From positions 1 through 64,000 of the forward strand of contig JAFLBM010000022.1 of the NCBI GenBank assembly GCA_017303455.1: a stretch of DNA of 64,000 nt. Reading direction: 5' to 3'. The notes beneath the pieces are model-generated. The model was given only the letters and a program-made list of their open reading frames with translations. It had not been told where the DNA came from and did no database searches. This DNA is from Chitinophagales bacterium (lineage in GTDB: Bacteria; Bacteroidota; Bacteroidia; Chitinophagales; Chitinophagaceae). Positions 49,624-58,491 of this stretch are shown here, piece after piece (position 1 is the stretch's first letter; every line of letters starts with the position of its first letter). The position numbers and the translations under genes are program-made.

Positions 49624-51366
49624 ATGGCTAATTCTTTATTCCGGAAAAAGAAAATAGAATCTATATTGGCCGAAGGCGGCGATGACAGCCACGGCGGAGG
49701 ACTCAAAAGAGTACTCACCGTTCGGGATCTCACTTTCTTTGGTATTGCGGCCATTATTGGTGCCGGTAGCTTTAGCAGCCTGGGTGAAGCCGTTTTCAAA
49801 GGAGGACCCGGCGTGGTGGTTCTTTTCATCATCACCGGTATTGCCTGTGCTTTCACTGCTTTTTGTTATTCTGAATTTGCCAGCCGTATCCCGGTGGCAG
49901 GAAGTGCCTATACGTATTCCTATGCCAGCTTTGGTGAACTCTTTGCCTGGATCATTGGCTGGGCGCTCATCATGGAATATTCTATCGGTAATATTTATGT
50001 GGCATTTAGCTGGAGTGATTATTTCACTTCGTTTATGCATAAAGTCAATATTCATATTCCTGACTATCTCGCCTGTAGTTATAAAGAAGCACAAAAAGCG
50101 GTAGCCAAGGGCTCATCGAATATGGAACTGATCAATGCCTGGAACTCTGCGCCGATGCTGGGTAACCTGCGCATCATTTTTGATCTGCCTGCTATCATCA
50201 TTAACCTGCTGATCACTTATCTCGTTTACCGGGGTATTAAAGAAAGCCGGAATTTCAGCAACGTGATGGTGATACTAAAGCTGGCGATTGTTGCATTGGT
50301 GATCCTGGTAGGTGGGGCACTTGTTTTTTCAAACGGTTTGTCATTCAACTGGACTCCGGCCAATGATGAAGGCATCCGTTCATTCATGCCAAACGGGTTT
50401 AGCGGGGTGATGGCGGCTGTGAGCGGGGTATTCTTTGCGTATATCGGTTTTGATGCAGTAAGTGTGCTTGCCGAAGAAAGTAAGAATCCACAGCGGGATC
50501 TGCCCAAAGGGATGATCTATTCATTGGTGATCTGTACGGTCGTTTATATTTTATTATCCATGGTACTGACAGGTGCTGTTAACTACCGGAATTTTGATGG
50601 AGTTGGCGACCCATTGGCTTTCATCTTTGAAACACAAAATCTCAATGTGCCCTGGATGCAAATACTTGTCTCTATTTGTGCCGTGGTAGCTATGACCAGT
50701 GTATTACTTGTTTTCCAGATGGGGCAGCCCCGTATATGGATGAGCATGAGCCGGGATGGTTTGCTGCCACCGGTGTTCCAAAAGATACACAGCAAATTTA
50801 AAACACCTTCTTTCGCCACGATCATTACAGGCTTAGTAGTGGGAGTGCCCATCTTATTTACCGATAAATCATTTGTCCTTGATTTCACCAGTATTGCCAC
50901 CCTCTTTGCCTTTGTGCTGGTTTGCGGTGGTGTATTGCTGATACCCCGGAAAGAAAAAACAGCCGGGCGGTTTAATCTTCCTTATATCAACGGGCAGTTC
51001 ATCTACCCGCTGATCATTGCACTGGCAGGCTTCCTTTTTTACAAATATGGCAACGGCTATTTCAGTGATGCGATGAATTTTGATTTCTCAGGGAATGCTG
51101 AGTATGCAGAAGGTAAAGTATCTTTTATGGACCTGGCCACGCCTAAAATTTCCATTATCGTTTTTTGGGCTATTTGTTTGTTGCTGGCAATCCTCAGTTT
51201 CATTAAAAAATATTCATTGATCCCGCTGATGGGTGTTACCACCTGTTTGTACCTGCTGACCGGTATGACCAAGAGCAACTGGGCCTGGTTCTTGGGCTGG
51301 TTATTATTGGGGCTGATCATTTATTTCCTGTACGGGTATAAGAAAAGTAAGCTGGCTGCCGAATAA
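49624..51366 (+). CDS. APC-superfamily amino-acid permease
   Basis: 580 residues with about 13-14 predicted helices. The first helix VRDLTFFGIAAIIGAGSFSS holds the unwound GAG segment that binds the amino-acid backbone; SEFASRIPVAGSAYTYSYAS is the matching TM3 region, and FFAYIGFDAVSVLAEESKNP the TM6 to loop region. This resembles the cationic-amino-acid (CAT) type of transporters; the substrate is open. Last gene of the 42.8-51.4 kb cluster, ended by a strong terminator. Confidence 0.92.
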   Translation: MANSLFRKKKIESILAEGGDDSHGGGLKRVLTVRDLTFFGIAAIIGAGSFSSLGEAVFKGGPGVVVLFIITGIACAFTAFCYSEFASRIPVAGSAYTYSYASFGELFAWIIGWALIMEYSIGNIYVAFSWSDYFTSFMHKVNIHIPDYLACSYKEAQKAVAKGSSNMELINAWNSAPMLGNLRIIFDLPAIIINLLITYLVYRGIKESRNFSNVMVILKLAIVALVILVGGALVFSNGLSFNWTPANDEGIRSFMPNGFSGVMAAVSGVFFAYIGFDAVSVLAEESKNPQRDLPKGMIYSLVICTVVYILLSMVLTGAVNYRNFDGVGDPLAFIFETQNLNVPWMQILVSICAVVAMTSVLLVFQMGQPRIWMSMSRDGLLPPVFQKIHSKFKTPSFATIITGLVVGVPILFTDKSFVLDFTSIATLFAFVLVCGGVLLIPRKEKTAGRFNLPYINGQFIYPLIIALAGFLFYKYGNGYFSDAMNFDFSGNAEYAEGKVSFMDLATPKISIIVFWAICLLLAILSFIKKYSLIPLMGVTTCLYLLTGMTKSNWAWFLGWLLLGLIIYFLYGYKKSKLAAE

Positions 51367-51390
51367 ATAATTTCTGATTAGTAACTGGAT

Positions 51391-51424
51391 GAGTTGTACC
51401 GGCTGGTACAACTCATTTTTTATT
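51391..51424 (+). terminator. Terminator of the housekeeping cluster
   Basis: GAGTTGTACC / GGTACAACTC, a perfect 10-bp stem with GGCT loop, followed by ATTTTTTATT. Confidence 0.92.
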
Positions 51425-51446
51425 ATATCCGGGCCGGTTTCTTCAG

Positions 51447-51454
51447 TAAATTTG
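51447..51454 (+). promoter_or_regulatory. -7 promoter box of the DUF2027-Smr gene
   Basis: TAAATTTG, exact match, 30 bp before the ATG at 51485. Confidence 0.55.
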
Positions 51455-51484
51455 CAGGCTGACCGGTTTATTAATTACTACTGA

Positions 51485-52504
51485 ATGAAATATCAAATAG
51501 GCGATACGGTGCTGATCCTGCACTCCAACGAGGAAGGCAGGGTGGTGGACATCATCAATAAAGAAATGATGATGGTGGAAGTGAAGGGAGTAACTTTCCC
51601 GGTCTACATGGACCAGGTGGATTTCCCGTATTTCAAGCGGTTCACGGAAAAGAAAATGTTTCCGGATAAAAAGGAGAAGAAATATGTGGATGATGTACGG
51701 AAAGAGAAACCATCCCCGGAACAAAAAGTGGTGGATGGGGTATGGCTTACTTTCCTGCCGGTCATGGATACAGATGAATTTGGCGATGAAGTGGTGGAAG
51801 AACTGAAACTCCATTTAGTGAACAGGACGGAGACGCCTTATAAATTTACGTACAAACTCAATTTCTTCGGCAAAGCTGATTTTGAATTAAAGAACCAGGT
51901 AAACCCTTTTGAGAATTTTTACCTGCATGATATTCCTTTCTCCGACCTGAATGATAACCCGACTTTTGATTTTGAATTTTCGCTGTTACAGCCCGATAAA
52001 AAGAAAGCGGAATTTTATGAAGCTTCGCTGCGGCTGAAACCCAAACAGCTTTTTGCAAAGATCGAAGAGATACGGACAAAGAACCAGGCCACTTTCTCGC
52101 ATCGTTTATTTGAACAGTATCCTGACCGGGCTTTTGAAGATACCATTGATTTTGGCAACCTCGCTGCTAAAGGATTTAAAGTGTATGATGCCAAACGGGT
52201 GCGGGAACACCTGGAACCGGCCCGCAGCGTGGTGGACCTGCATATTGAAAAACTGGCGGATGACTGGAAGCATATGAGTAATTACGAGATCGTAAGCCTG
52301 CAGTTAAAGACCTTTGAGAAGTATTATGAACTGGCCCTGGCACACCACCAGCCCACGCTGATCGTGATACATGGCGTGGGAGAGGGCAGGCTGCGGGATG
52401 AGATACATGATATACTCCGCTTGAAACGGGAAGTAAAATCCTTTGTGAACCAGTATGACCCGAGGTTTGGGTATGGGGCGACGGAGATTTATTTTCAGTA
52501 TTGA
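51485..52504 (+). CDS. DUF2027 and Smr-domain protein (MutS2-like C-terminal domain)
   Basis: 339 residues. The N-terminal part begins with an SH3-like barrel (YQIGDTVLILHSNEEGRVVD), followed by the beta-rich DUF2027 region (about 75-230). The C-terminal Smr domain (about 250-339) has the VVDLHIEKL motif (LDxH type) and VIHGVGEGRLRDEIHDIL (HGxGxG). Smr domains cut branched or structured nucleic acid or collided-ribosome mRNA in other proteins; the job of this Bacteroidota-type fusion is not known to me. Monocistronic. Confidence 0.88.
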   Translation: MKYQIGDTVLILHSNEEGRVVDIINKEMMMVEVKGVTFPVYMDQVDFPYFKRFTEKKMFPDKKEKKYVDDVRKEKPSPEQKVVDGVWLTFLPVMDTDEFGDEVVEELKLHLVNRTETPYKFTYKLNFFGKADFELKNQVNPFENFYLHDIPFSDLNDNPTFDFEFSLLQPDKKKAEFYEASLRLKPKQLFAKIEEIRTKNQATFSHRLFEQYPDRAFEDTIDFGNLAAKGFKVYDAKRVREHLEPARSVVDLHIEKLADDWKHMSNYEIVSLQLKTFEKYYELALAHHQPTLIVIHGVGEGRLRDEIHDILRLKREVKSFVNQYDPRFGYGATEIYFQY

Positions 52505-52507
52505 TAA

Positions 52508-53113
52508 TTATTTATAAGTAGGTTCCTTTTGGTGAAATTTTTTTGCATCTTCATCCCAAATCCAGATTTCAGGGTGACAAAAGGCGCAATCATCAAAGAA
52601 ACCTGATGAATCAGGAGGATTTATAATTATCATTCGGCTGTTTTTTTTGAATTCATATCCAAGCGAAGAAGTCGGTCCTTCATATACGTCCCCAGTTTTG
52701 AGATCAACAACAGCACTTCCTTTGCAGGGAGAACCGCAGCCCCACCAAATAAAACAGTAATGTCCTGCAAAGTTTAAACCTTCTTTATAATAAGTTTCGG
52801 TTATGATTGTTTTATATTGCTTTGCCAGCTCATGACTATTAAGTTTAATGACGGCATGATTTCCTTTATAAATATGGGGTGTGGTGTAATCTTCAAAATT
52901 TAAATAGGGTTCAAATTTATAAGAAGCATAATTGATACTATATTTTCCACTACTATCGCCTGATATTTTTACATGCTCTGTATTCCAAATAATTGTTTCC
53001 TTATTTGGAATATTTTTAATTGACTGGTTTTGGGCTTGAGTTTTCGATTTTTCGTTTGTTCTAGAATTACAGGAAGTAAATACCAGTATAAAAATCCAGA
53101 TAAATGGTTTCAT
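52508..53113 (-). CDS. Lipoprotein of unknown function
   Basis: 201 residues. Lipoprotein signal MKPFIWIFILVFTSC. The mature part has NFAGHYCFIWWGCGSPCKGS with a Trp-Trp and two Cys, VVDLKTGDVYEGPTSSLGYE, and a C-terminal FFDDCAFCHPEIWIWDEDAK segment that contains CxxC-H. The CAFCH sequence matches the haem c motif formally, but a single CXXCH near the end of a protein without other cytochrome features is more likely structural or metal-binding. AT-richer than its neighbours. No family recognised. Confidence 0.65.
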   Translation of the reverse strand: MKPFIWIFILVFTSCNSRTNEKSKTQAQNQSIKNIPNKETIIWNTEHVKISGDSSGKYSINYASYKFEPYLNFEDYTTPHIYKGNHAVIKLNSHELAKQYKTIITETYYKEGLNFAGHYCFIWWGCGSPCKGSAVVDLKTGDVYEGPTSSLGYEFKKNSRMIIINPPDSSGFFDDCAFCHPEIWIWDEDAKKFHQKEPTYK

Positions 53114-53267
53114 ACAAAATCTATTATTTAATGAAATTAGTACAAAAAATTTCAGATTTTATGTCATGATTATAGACTGAAACACGAATTGTGCAATCCC
53201 ATAATGGACTGGACAATATGCAACAGAAGATACCAGTACTACTTTCATTCGGCTCATAAAATAAAAT

Positions 53268-53275
53268 TACCTTTG
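53268..53275 (+). promoter_or_regulatory. -7 promoter box of rnpB
   Basis: TACCTTTG ends 5 bp before the first paired base of RNase P helix P1, exactly where a transcription start is expected. Confidence 0.75.
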
Positions 53276-53365
53276 CCCTGCTACAAGCCAGGCTATCGAC
53301 TTGAGTGATCAGGTAGGAAAGTCCGGACAGCGCAGAGCAATGCACCGGTGAAGAGCCGGCTTCCA

Positions 53366-53388
53366 GACCCTGAGCTTGCCGAAGGGTC
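53366..53388. repeat. Dispersed palindrome in rnpB, copy 1
   Basis: A stem GACCCTGAGC with GCCGAAGGGTC around it, core CCCTGAGCTTGCCGAAGGG (53368-53386). It takes the place of a variable helix (P8/P9 region) between conserved blocks of the RNA. Confidence 0.85.
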
Positions 53389-53609
53389 GGGAAAGAGATA
53401 GTGCCACAGAAAATAACTACCCTGCCTCGGTGGGGAAAAGGTGAAAATGTGAGGTAAAAGCTCACAGCTTTTGATGGTAACATCATAGGCGGGTAAACCT
53501 TGCATGCTGAAATGCCACGTATAGTACCGTTTGAGGGCTGCTCGCCCAAGGTACAGGGTAGGCAGCTTGAGCCCCGGGGGTAACTTCGGGGACAGATAAA
53601 TGATAGCCA

Positions 53610-53628
53610 CCCTGAGCTTGTCGAAGGG
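53610..53628. repeat. Dispersed palindrome in rnpB, copy 2
   Basis: CCCTGAGCTTGTCGAAGGG, one base different from copy 1. It lies between GATAGCCA and GGACAGAATCC, where E. coli M1 RNA has only a short loop; probably a P18/P19-position helix. Confidence 0.85.
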
Positions 53629-53656
53629 GACAGAATCCGGCTTACCGGCTTGTAGC

Positions 53657-53663
53657 TTTTTTT
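53657..53663 (+). terminator. T-run terminating rnpB
   Basis: Seven T directly after the 3' strand of P1. P1 itself, or the CCGGCTTACCGG stem before it, may act as the terminator hairpin. Confidence 0.6.
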
Positions 53664-53697
53664 CCCATTCCTAAAGTGGAATTCTAATATCTTCCTT

Positions 53698-54612
53698 TCA
53701 CGGCAACAGGCTGTTGCCAATATACCCACCCAACTCCATCAGCCAGGCAATGCCAAGATGTACCATCAGCCCGCCCCAGATGGAACGGGTATTATAAACA
53801 ACAATGCCCAGCAATAGTCCGCCAAAATAGGAGCTGATACATTCCCCCAGTGGTTTACCAAAATGAATGGTACAATAAAAGCAGGCCATCGGTAATATGG
53901 CATCTTTGCCGGCCCATTTCACAAAAGCAAGTACCAGGAAGCCTCGAAAGAATAATTCAATACTGATAAAGTCGCTGCCGTAAGAAAGTTCAAATAATAA
54001 CTTATGCCACCATGAAAGCTCCGTGTTACTGAGCGAAGAGATGGATTTTAATTTCGGGTACACGGCTAAGAAATCCGCTTGCGTGGAGGCTGCTGCTATC
54101 AAGGGCAACATAATGATAAGCATCATCCAGTAAGGTTTCCAAACCATGTCTTTGGCGATGGTACCGTAAAAAGGTTGCTCTTTATCAAAGAATCTCCAGC
54201 AGGTAAATAAGATGGTTACAATAATGAGTAATAAAATGGGCCAGTAAAAAACATGGTTCCAGTAATTATTCAATGTGTAATTGTCAGCGATGCTTAAGGA
54301 GATACTGAAAGATGTCTTCAAGGCAAAGATGGCCGGTGCAAGGAAAATTAGTAAGCGAAATAGGGGTTGGCGGAAATTACTTTTCGGGTTGCTTCTATAA
54401 ATAATAAAGTAAGGAAGCCCGAAAGCGATCAAAAAAATAAAATAGCGGGATATGAAACTAAACCCAAAGGAATGCCGGTTGCTGATGCTTTCATCCAGCT
54501 GAAAATAGTAGTTCAACCCGATCAACAGGGCCGTCAATACCGAAACAATGCTTAATACCTGTTTGTCTGTTTCCTGGAAATAGGTTCTTATATAGCTGAT
54601 TATGCTCTTCAT
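53698..54612 (-). CDS. CPBP-family intramembrane metalloprotease homologue
   Basis: 304 residues with about eight transmembrane helices. The CPBP (Rce1-like) core is at the C-terminal half: motif 1 reads SIELFFRGFLVLAF, motif 2 FYCTIHFGKPLGECISSYFG with the His, and motif 3 GLMVHLGIAWLMEL. Motif 1 is usually EExxxR; here the first Glu is Ile and only one Glu remains. Since the second Glu is the catalytic one in some descriptions, activity cannot be ruled in or out. Family members cut or bind peptides in membranes. It converges on rnpB with 34 bp between. Confidence 0.8.
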   Translation of the reverse strand: MKSIISYIRTYFQETDKQVLSIVSVLTALLIGLNYYFQLDESISNRHSFGFSFISRYFIFLIAFGLPYFIIYRSNPKSNFRQPLFRLLIFLAPAIFALKTSFSISLSIADNYTLNNYWNHVFYWPILLLIIVTILFTCWRFFDKEQPFYGTIAKDMVWKPYWMMLIIMLPLIAAASTQADFLAVYPKLKSISSLSNTELSWWHKLLFELSYGSDFISIELFFRGFLVLAFVKWAGKDAILPMACFYCTIHFGKPLGECISSYFGGLLLGIVVYNTRSIWGGLMVHLGIAWLMELGGYIGNSLLP

Positions 54613-54712
54613 TCGGCCCGAAAATAATTTTTTTAGTGGTCAGTTAAACTTTCCTGCGCTTAAAAACTCCAATGTTACGTTAAATGATTCCACAACCCTA
54701 AAAAGTATAGCC

Positions 54713-55621
54713 ATGAAACTTTTCTCAATTAACCGCCTTACAATTGCTGCCTTTGCAGTATTGTTTGCCACGATCCTTTATTCCTGTAAAAAAGAAGCCA
54801 GTTTATCTGATTCCACTCCTTTAACCGAGGAAGAAGCCGCCACTTATTCTGATGAAAGTGCACAGGCTGAAGCCAGTTTTGATGATGTGGAAGACCTGGG
54901 TATGACAGCTGCCGAAGAAGAAGGCGTTGTCAGCACTTCCGGTCGTTCTGCTGAAGAAGGAAGGAACCGTATATTTCTTTTTGCAGAATTGCGTTTGCGT
55001 ATCGGCCAATGTGCTGATATCAGTGTAACACCTAATGACAGCACTTATCCCAAAACAATTACAATCGACTTTGGTGACGGATGTCTCTGTGCTGATGGTA
55101 AGTTCCGTAAAGGAGCGGTGATCATTCACCTGACTGCACCTATCCGTCGTCCCGGTGCCGTAGCTACAATTACACTGCGTAATTTCTACCTGAACCGTGC
55201 CCACATCGAAGGCACCAAAACGATCAGCAACCTGAGCGAGAATGGTAATATTAAATTTACCGTACAAGTGGTGGGTGGCCGTGTAACCCTGCCCAACGGA
55301 AGAGGCTATGCTTATCAGAGCCTGAAGTATGTAAAACAAATTGCAGGCGGTTCAACAGCGATCTGTCGTGATGATGTGTTCACCGTGGAAGGAAGGTCTG
55401 AAACTGAATTTAATAATGGTCTTCGCATCGTATTAAATACAGAATCCCCGCTGGTGAAGAAAGTGGTTTGTCCCTGGATCAGCAACGGCCTGCTGAAAAT
55501 AAAAATCAACAGCCGGGTATTATTCCTGAACTATGGTGCCCCCAGCAACGGCGACTGTGACAATAAAGCCATGCTGACCTGGAATGATGGCAACAATCAA
55601 CGTCTTATTACCTTACCCTAA
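54713..55621 (+). CDS. Lipoprotein of unknown function
   Basis: About 302 residues from the ATG at 54713; the track frame from 54602 would overlap the divergent protease gene. Lipoprotein signal with FATILYSC. After an acidic linker (STPLTEEEAATYSDESAQAE), the mature part is beta-rich: KTITIDFGDGCLCADGKFRK, then VATITLRNFYLNRAHIEGTK and KVVCPWISNGLLKIKINSRV. Six Cys are spread over the beta part. It resembles surface lipoproteins common in Chitinophagaceae, but I have no family name. Own terminator downstream. Confidence 0.7.
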   Translation: MKLFSINRLTIAAFAVLFATILYSCKKEASLSDSTPLTEEEAATYSDESAQAEASFDDVEDLGMTAAEEEGVVSTSGRSAEEGRNRIFLFAELRLRIGQCADISVTPNDSTYPKTITIDFGDGCLCADGKFRKGAVIIHLTAPIRRPGAVATITLRNFYLNRAHIEGTKTISNLSENGNIKFTVQVVGGRVTLPNGRGYAYQSLKYVKQIAGGSTAICRDDVFTVEGRSETEFNNGLRIVLNTESPLVKKVVCPWISNGLLKIKINSRVLFLNYGAPSNGDCDNKAMLTWNDGNNQRLITLP

Positions 55622-55650
55622 GAGCGAACAAGTATAACGGGAAATGCAAC

Positions 55651-55679
55651 AAGTCCTTCCGGAAACGGAAGGACTTTTC
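55651..55679 (+). terminator. Terminator of the 54713 lipoprotein gene
   Basis: AAGTCCTTCCG / CGGAAGGACTT, perfect 11-bp stem with GAAA tetraloop, then TTCT. Confidence 0.88.
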
Positions 55680-55690
55680 TATTTTGCAGG

Positions 55691-56524
55691 ATGCGAATTA
55701 TCTTCTTCCTGTTACTGTTCTGCTTGTTTTCCTGTAAACAAAAACTTACGGATAAAGAATTGAGGGCTCATGATATTGTGGGTAACTGGTTAGTCGTGTA
55801 CCCTGATCATGACGAGAATAACAGTAATCAAAAAAAAGTATATGGAGAAATACAGGATTCTGTAGTCAGCCTGATGGGATTAAAGCTTGTCCGGTTTGAT
55901 AAGGGAGGAGAGTTCCGGCAGATGGATAGCCTGGAAATGGGTGGGCAATGGAAGGTTACAGATGACTTGCTGCTACGGGTGGAAAATGGGGGCGAGGGCT
56001 ATTCTCCGTTTACTGCAGAGTTTTACCAGTATAAGAATGATATCATGGAACTGGTGGAGACTATCCGCTATAAGGGAGAATCGATCCAGTTGAAATGGAA
56101 GCTGAAGAAATTGAAGGGAAAGGAAGCTTCCCTGCTTTTTGACGACAAGACGAATGCCTGGAGAAAAAGACCCGTTACCCCTGAGACCGACGAACAATTA
56201 AAAGAAAGGCTGGCCGGTATGCTGGATTATTATTCTGCTTATTACTTTTTAGTTGACAGGGAATCCAGTTATTTTATTCCTTCAAGGATAATGCTGCCAT
56301 TTAAGTTTTACCAGCATGCCATCGGGCTCCGGCCACTGACTGCAAAAAGTAATTTCACAAATCTCTTTTATGATTCAACACAGGCAGCCAGGGCACACCT
56401 AAGCCTGGATATTGCCATGGGAAAATTAAAAGGCCGCTTCCCTTCCGGCGGGGAAAGTTTTATACATGAATATGCTTCTTATATGAAGCTGATGGCGGAG
56501 GAGATCAGGAAAATGAACCAGTAG
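55691..56524 (+). CDS. Lipoprotein of unknown function
   Basis: 277 residues; ATG directly follows a TATTTTGC sequence, so the leader is minimal. Lipoprotein signal RIIFFLLLFCLFSC. The N-terminal part (about 25-150) looks like a lipocalin-type or META-like beta-barrel (AHDIVGNWLVVYPDHDENNS; GGEFRQMDSLEMGGQWKVTD). The C-terminal half is helical: QLKERLAGMLDYYSAYYFLV and SFIHEYASYMKLMAEEIRKM. No family recognised. It starts right after the neighbour's terminator. Confidence 0.7.
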   Translation: MRIIFFLLLFCLFSCKQKLTDKELRAHDIVGNWLVVYPDHDENNSNQKKVYGEIQDSVVSLMGLKLVRFDKGGEFRQMDSLEMGGQWKVTDDLLLRVENGGEGYSPFTAEFYQYKNDIMELVETIRYKGESIQLKWKLKKLKGKEASLLFDDKTNAWRKRPVTPETDEQLKERLAGMLDYYSAYYFLVDRESSYFIPSRIMLPFKFYQHAIGLRPLTAKSNFTNLFYDSTQAARAHLSLDIAMGKLKGRFPSGGESFIHEYASYMKLMAEEIRKMNQ

Positions 56525-56670
56525 TATTATTCACCTTTGCTTTTAATACAGCATGTAATTATTTTAGCACTTTTGACAAATCAATTCAACTTGTGCTGGA
56601 ATATTAGCAGTTGCAAAAAATGCCGTCATATTAGCGGCGGCTTAAAATAATCCTGTTGATGGCAGGGTAA

Positions 56671-57399
56671 TTACTCAATATGGAAACTGACCAGCGTGGA
56701 AATTTGCTGGATCTTTAAAACCGGCATTCCCATTGGAGCTCTTTCAGAAATATATTTCACAACACCCAAACCCGGTTTCAGGTAAACCTGGTCTTTACGG
56801 GAGAAAGGAGCTTTCTTTTCAAATAACAGGCAATCGCCAAACTGGCCGGCGGGTGTATGTAAGTTCTCCTGTATTTTAACCGAGCGGCCAAAGGCTGCGT
56901 TATCTTCAAAGCTGGTGAAATATTTTACTGAATCGCCGGGGAAGAGTCCATATTCTTTTTTAGCATCCCTGATCGGGTCGGTGGCAAAGAGACGGTATTC
57001 CGCCAGGAAGATGGCTGAATCGTTAGCATATAACAAGTCTGGCAGACCGATATTGATATTTGTTTCCCACCAGATGAGCTGGTCGGTAACCGATTGATAC
57101 GTTTTGCTGAACTGGAGCGTATCCATTTTCACCTTAACAAAAACACCATCATTAAAAACCGAATCCTGGTAGATCCAATAATTGCGGGTACTCAGGGGAA
57201 GTATACCACAATTCTTTTTAGAATAGCTGACGGGAACAATTTCTCCATTCTCATAACTACGACCAGTGGGGTTTTCTGTTTGTGGAGTACAGGCTTCTTC
57301 TGGTACTGTAATATTTTCTTTATGACAGGAAGATAATACGGTGCTTGCAATAAGCAGGGAAAGAATAGTTTGTTTCAAGGGGATACGTATTTGTTTCAT
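56671..57399 (-). CDS. Lipoprotein of unknown function
   Basis: 242 residues with a lipoprotein signal, TILSLLIASTVLSSC. The mature protein is beta-rich with NYWIYQDSVFNDGVFVKVKM, KEYGLFPGDSVKYFTSFEDN, and a closing YLKPGLGVVKYISERAPMGM segment, a pattern that occurs in many Bacteroidota lipoproteins describing a stored or secreted beta-sandwich. Function unknown. Preceded by a 146-bp convergent gap with nothing recognisable. Confidence 0.7.
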   Translation of the reverse strand: MKQIRIPLKQTILSLLIASTVLSSCHKENITVPEEACTPQTENPTGRSYENGEIVPVSYSKKNCGILPLSTRNYWIYQDSVFNDGVFVKVKMDTLQFSKTYQSVTDQLIWWETNINIGLPDLLYANDSAIFLAEYRLFATDPIRDAKKEYGLFPGDSVKYFTSFEDNAAFGRSVKIQENLHTPAGQFGDCLLFEKKAPFSRKDQVYLKPGLGVVKYISERAPMGMPVLKIQQISTLVSFHIE

Positions 57400-57500
57400 C
57401 GGGCCTGCAAAATAGAGAGCAGGCTTTATATCTCATAGCGATTAAGCGTATTTTTTCTAAGTATTTTACTGCCGGGCTCGTAAAATTACTATTCAGGGCA

Positions 57501-57531
57501 TAAGAAAGCCGGAATCAATAGACCCCGGCTT
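57501..57531 (-). terminator. Terminator of the dienelactone hydrolase gene
   Basis: On the minus strand AAGCCGG / CCGGCTT with a 12-nt loop and a TCTTAT tail. Confidence 0.55.
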
Positions 57532-57550
57532 AGTTCAATAACAGGTGGAA

Positions 57551-58372
57551 TTATTTGAAGATGGTATTGAAGAATTCTTTCATATCCTTCCAGGAAGCAG
57601 AGTCGGCGGCGGCATTATAAGCAATCGGGATATTGAATTTTTGTCCCATAGCTGTTGCATTCGGGTTGGTGAAAGCATGGGTGGCGCTGTCGTAGGCCCT
57701 GAATGTATATTTGGCCCCGATGGAATCCATTTGTTTTTTGAACTGGTCAACCTCTGTTTGTGATACAAATGGGTCAACTGCACCATGACAAACCAAGACC
57801 TGTGCTTTTAGTAAATCTTTGTTTGCAGGTACTACATTCAGGTTACCATGAAAACTAACCACACCTTTCAGGTCATCGCCCAGTTTGGCCATATTTAATA
57901 CTTGTGCGCCGCCAAAGCAATAACCGATGGCTGCGATCTTCGTGGCATCTGTTTGTGCATAGGTTTTCAATTTCTCCAGGGCGGCATCAAATCTTCTCTT
58001 GGCCATTTCCGGGTTTTGATAAAACGGCATGGCCAGTTTGCCAGCAGAATCAGGGTTGTCGGCCTGGGCACCGTTTCCATACATATCTACCGCCATGGCG
58101 ATATAACCCAATTCAGCTAATTGTTTTGCACGGCTTCTGCTGTAATCATTCTGTCCCCACCATTCATGCACTACTAAAACGGCGGGGCGGGCACCTTCTA
58201 TATTTTCATCATATACTACATACCCGTTCATGCTGATGCTGTCACCCGTATAGGTAACCGTTTCTTCTTTTAGTTTTGGTTCCCGGGGTTCCATTTTTTT
58301 ATCTTCATTTTTACAGGAAGTGAATAATAATGCCGCTATTGATACGGCAGAAAATAAGTGCTGAAGTTTCAT
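57551..58372 (-). CDS. Dienelactone hydrolase family lipoprotein
   Basis: 273 residues from the ATG at 58372; the longer frame crosses a terminator. Lipoprotein signal VSIAALLFTSC. The alpha/beta-hydrolase core shows VLVVHEWWGQNDYSRSRAKQ, the nucleophile elbow IGYCFGGAQVLNMAKLG (Cys as in DLH), the acid in CHGAVDPFVSQTEVD, and the His in YDSATHAFTNPNATAMG. The set Cys-Asp-His is complete. Being exported and lipid-anchored is unusual for a classical dienelactone hydrolase, and a broader esterase role is likely. Confidence 0.9.
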   Translation of the reverse strand: MKLQHLFSAVSIAALLFTSCKNEDKKMEPREPKLKEETVTYTGDSISMNGYVVYDENIEGARPAVLVVHEWWGQNDYSRSRAKQLAELGYIAMAVDMYGNGAQADNPDSAGKLAMPFYQNPEMAKRRFDAALEKLKTYAQTDATKIAAIGYCFGGAQVLNMAKLGDDLKGVVSFHGNLNVVPANKDLLKAQVLVCHGAVDPFVSQTEVDQFKKQMDSIGAKYTFRAYDSATHAFTNPNATAMGQKFNIPIAYNAAADSASWKDMKEFFNTIFK

Positions 58373-58442
58373 CGTGTGTTTTTTAAAAAGTTCAATCTGG
58401 TAACAGTGAAGTTCCTGAAAAATTTTCGTGCAGGCAAAAATG

Positions 58443-58473
58443 AAAAACCCGGCAGGGTTGGTGCCGGGTTTTT
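58443..58473 (-). terminator. Terminator of the head-GIN gene
   Basis: AAAAACCCGGCA / TGCCGGGTTTTT, 12-bp stem with 7-nt loop; works for the minus-strand gene ending at 58492. Confidence 0.88.
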
Positions 58474-58491
58474 GAATGCAACCTGTGTTTA

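Larger units (their letters stand above)
53280..53656 (+). ncRNA. rnpB: RNase P RNA
   Basis: The catalytic RNA of RNase P, which trims the 5' leader of pre-tRNAs. Helix P1 is GCTACAAGCC (53280-53289) with GGCTTGTAGC (53647-53656), a perfect 10 bp. Conserved blocks follow: AGGTAGGAAAGTCCGGACA (53311 region), AGATAGTGCCACAGAAAATA, GGCGGGTAAACC, GGGTAGGCAGCTTGAGCC, GACAGATAAATGATAGCC, and ACAGAATCCGGCTTACCGG. The promoter lies directly upstream and a T7 run directly after P1, so both ends are well fixed at about 377 nt. Two copies of a dispersed 19-23-bp palindrome are built into variable helices (53366-53388 and 53610-53628). Confidence 0.97.

Noticed and set aside
52508..53113. Cytochrome c assignment from a CAFCH sequence
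   Set aside because: A single CXXCH near the C terminus of a lipoprotein without other cytochrome traits is weak evidence; left as unknown.
53124..53729. 201-codon minus-strand open frame
   Set aside because: It lies across RNase P RNA, whose promoter, helix P1 and conserved blocks are all clear on the plus strand.
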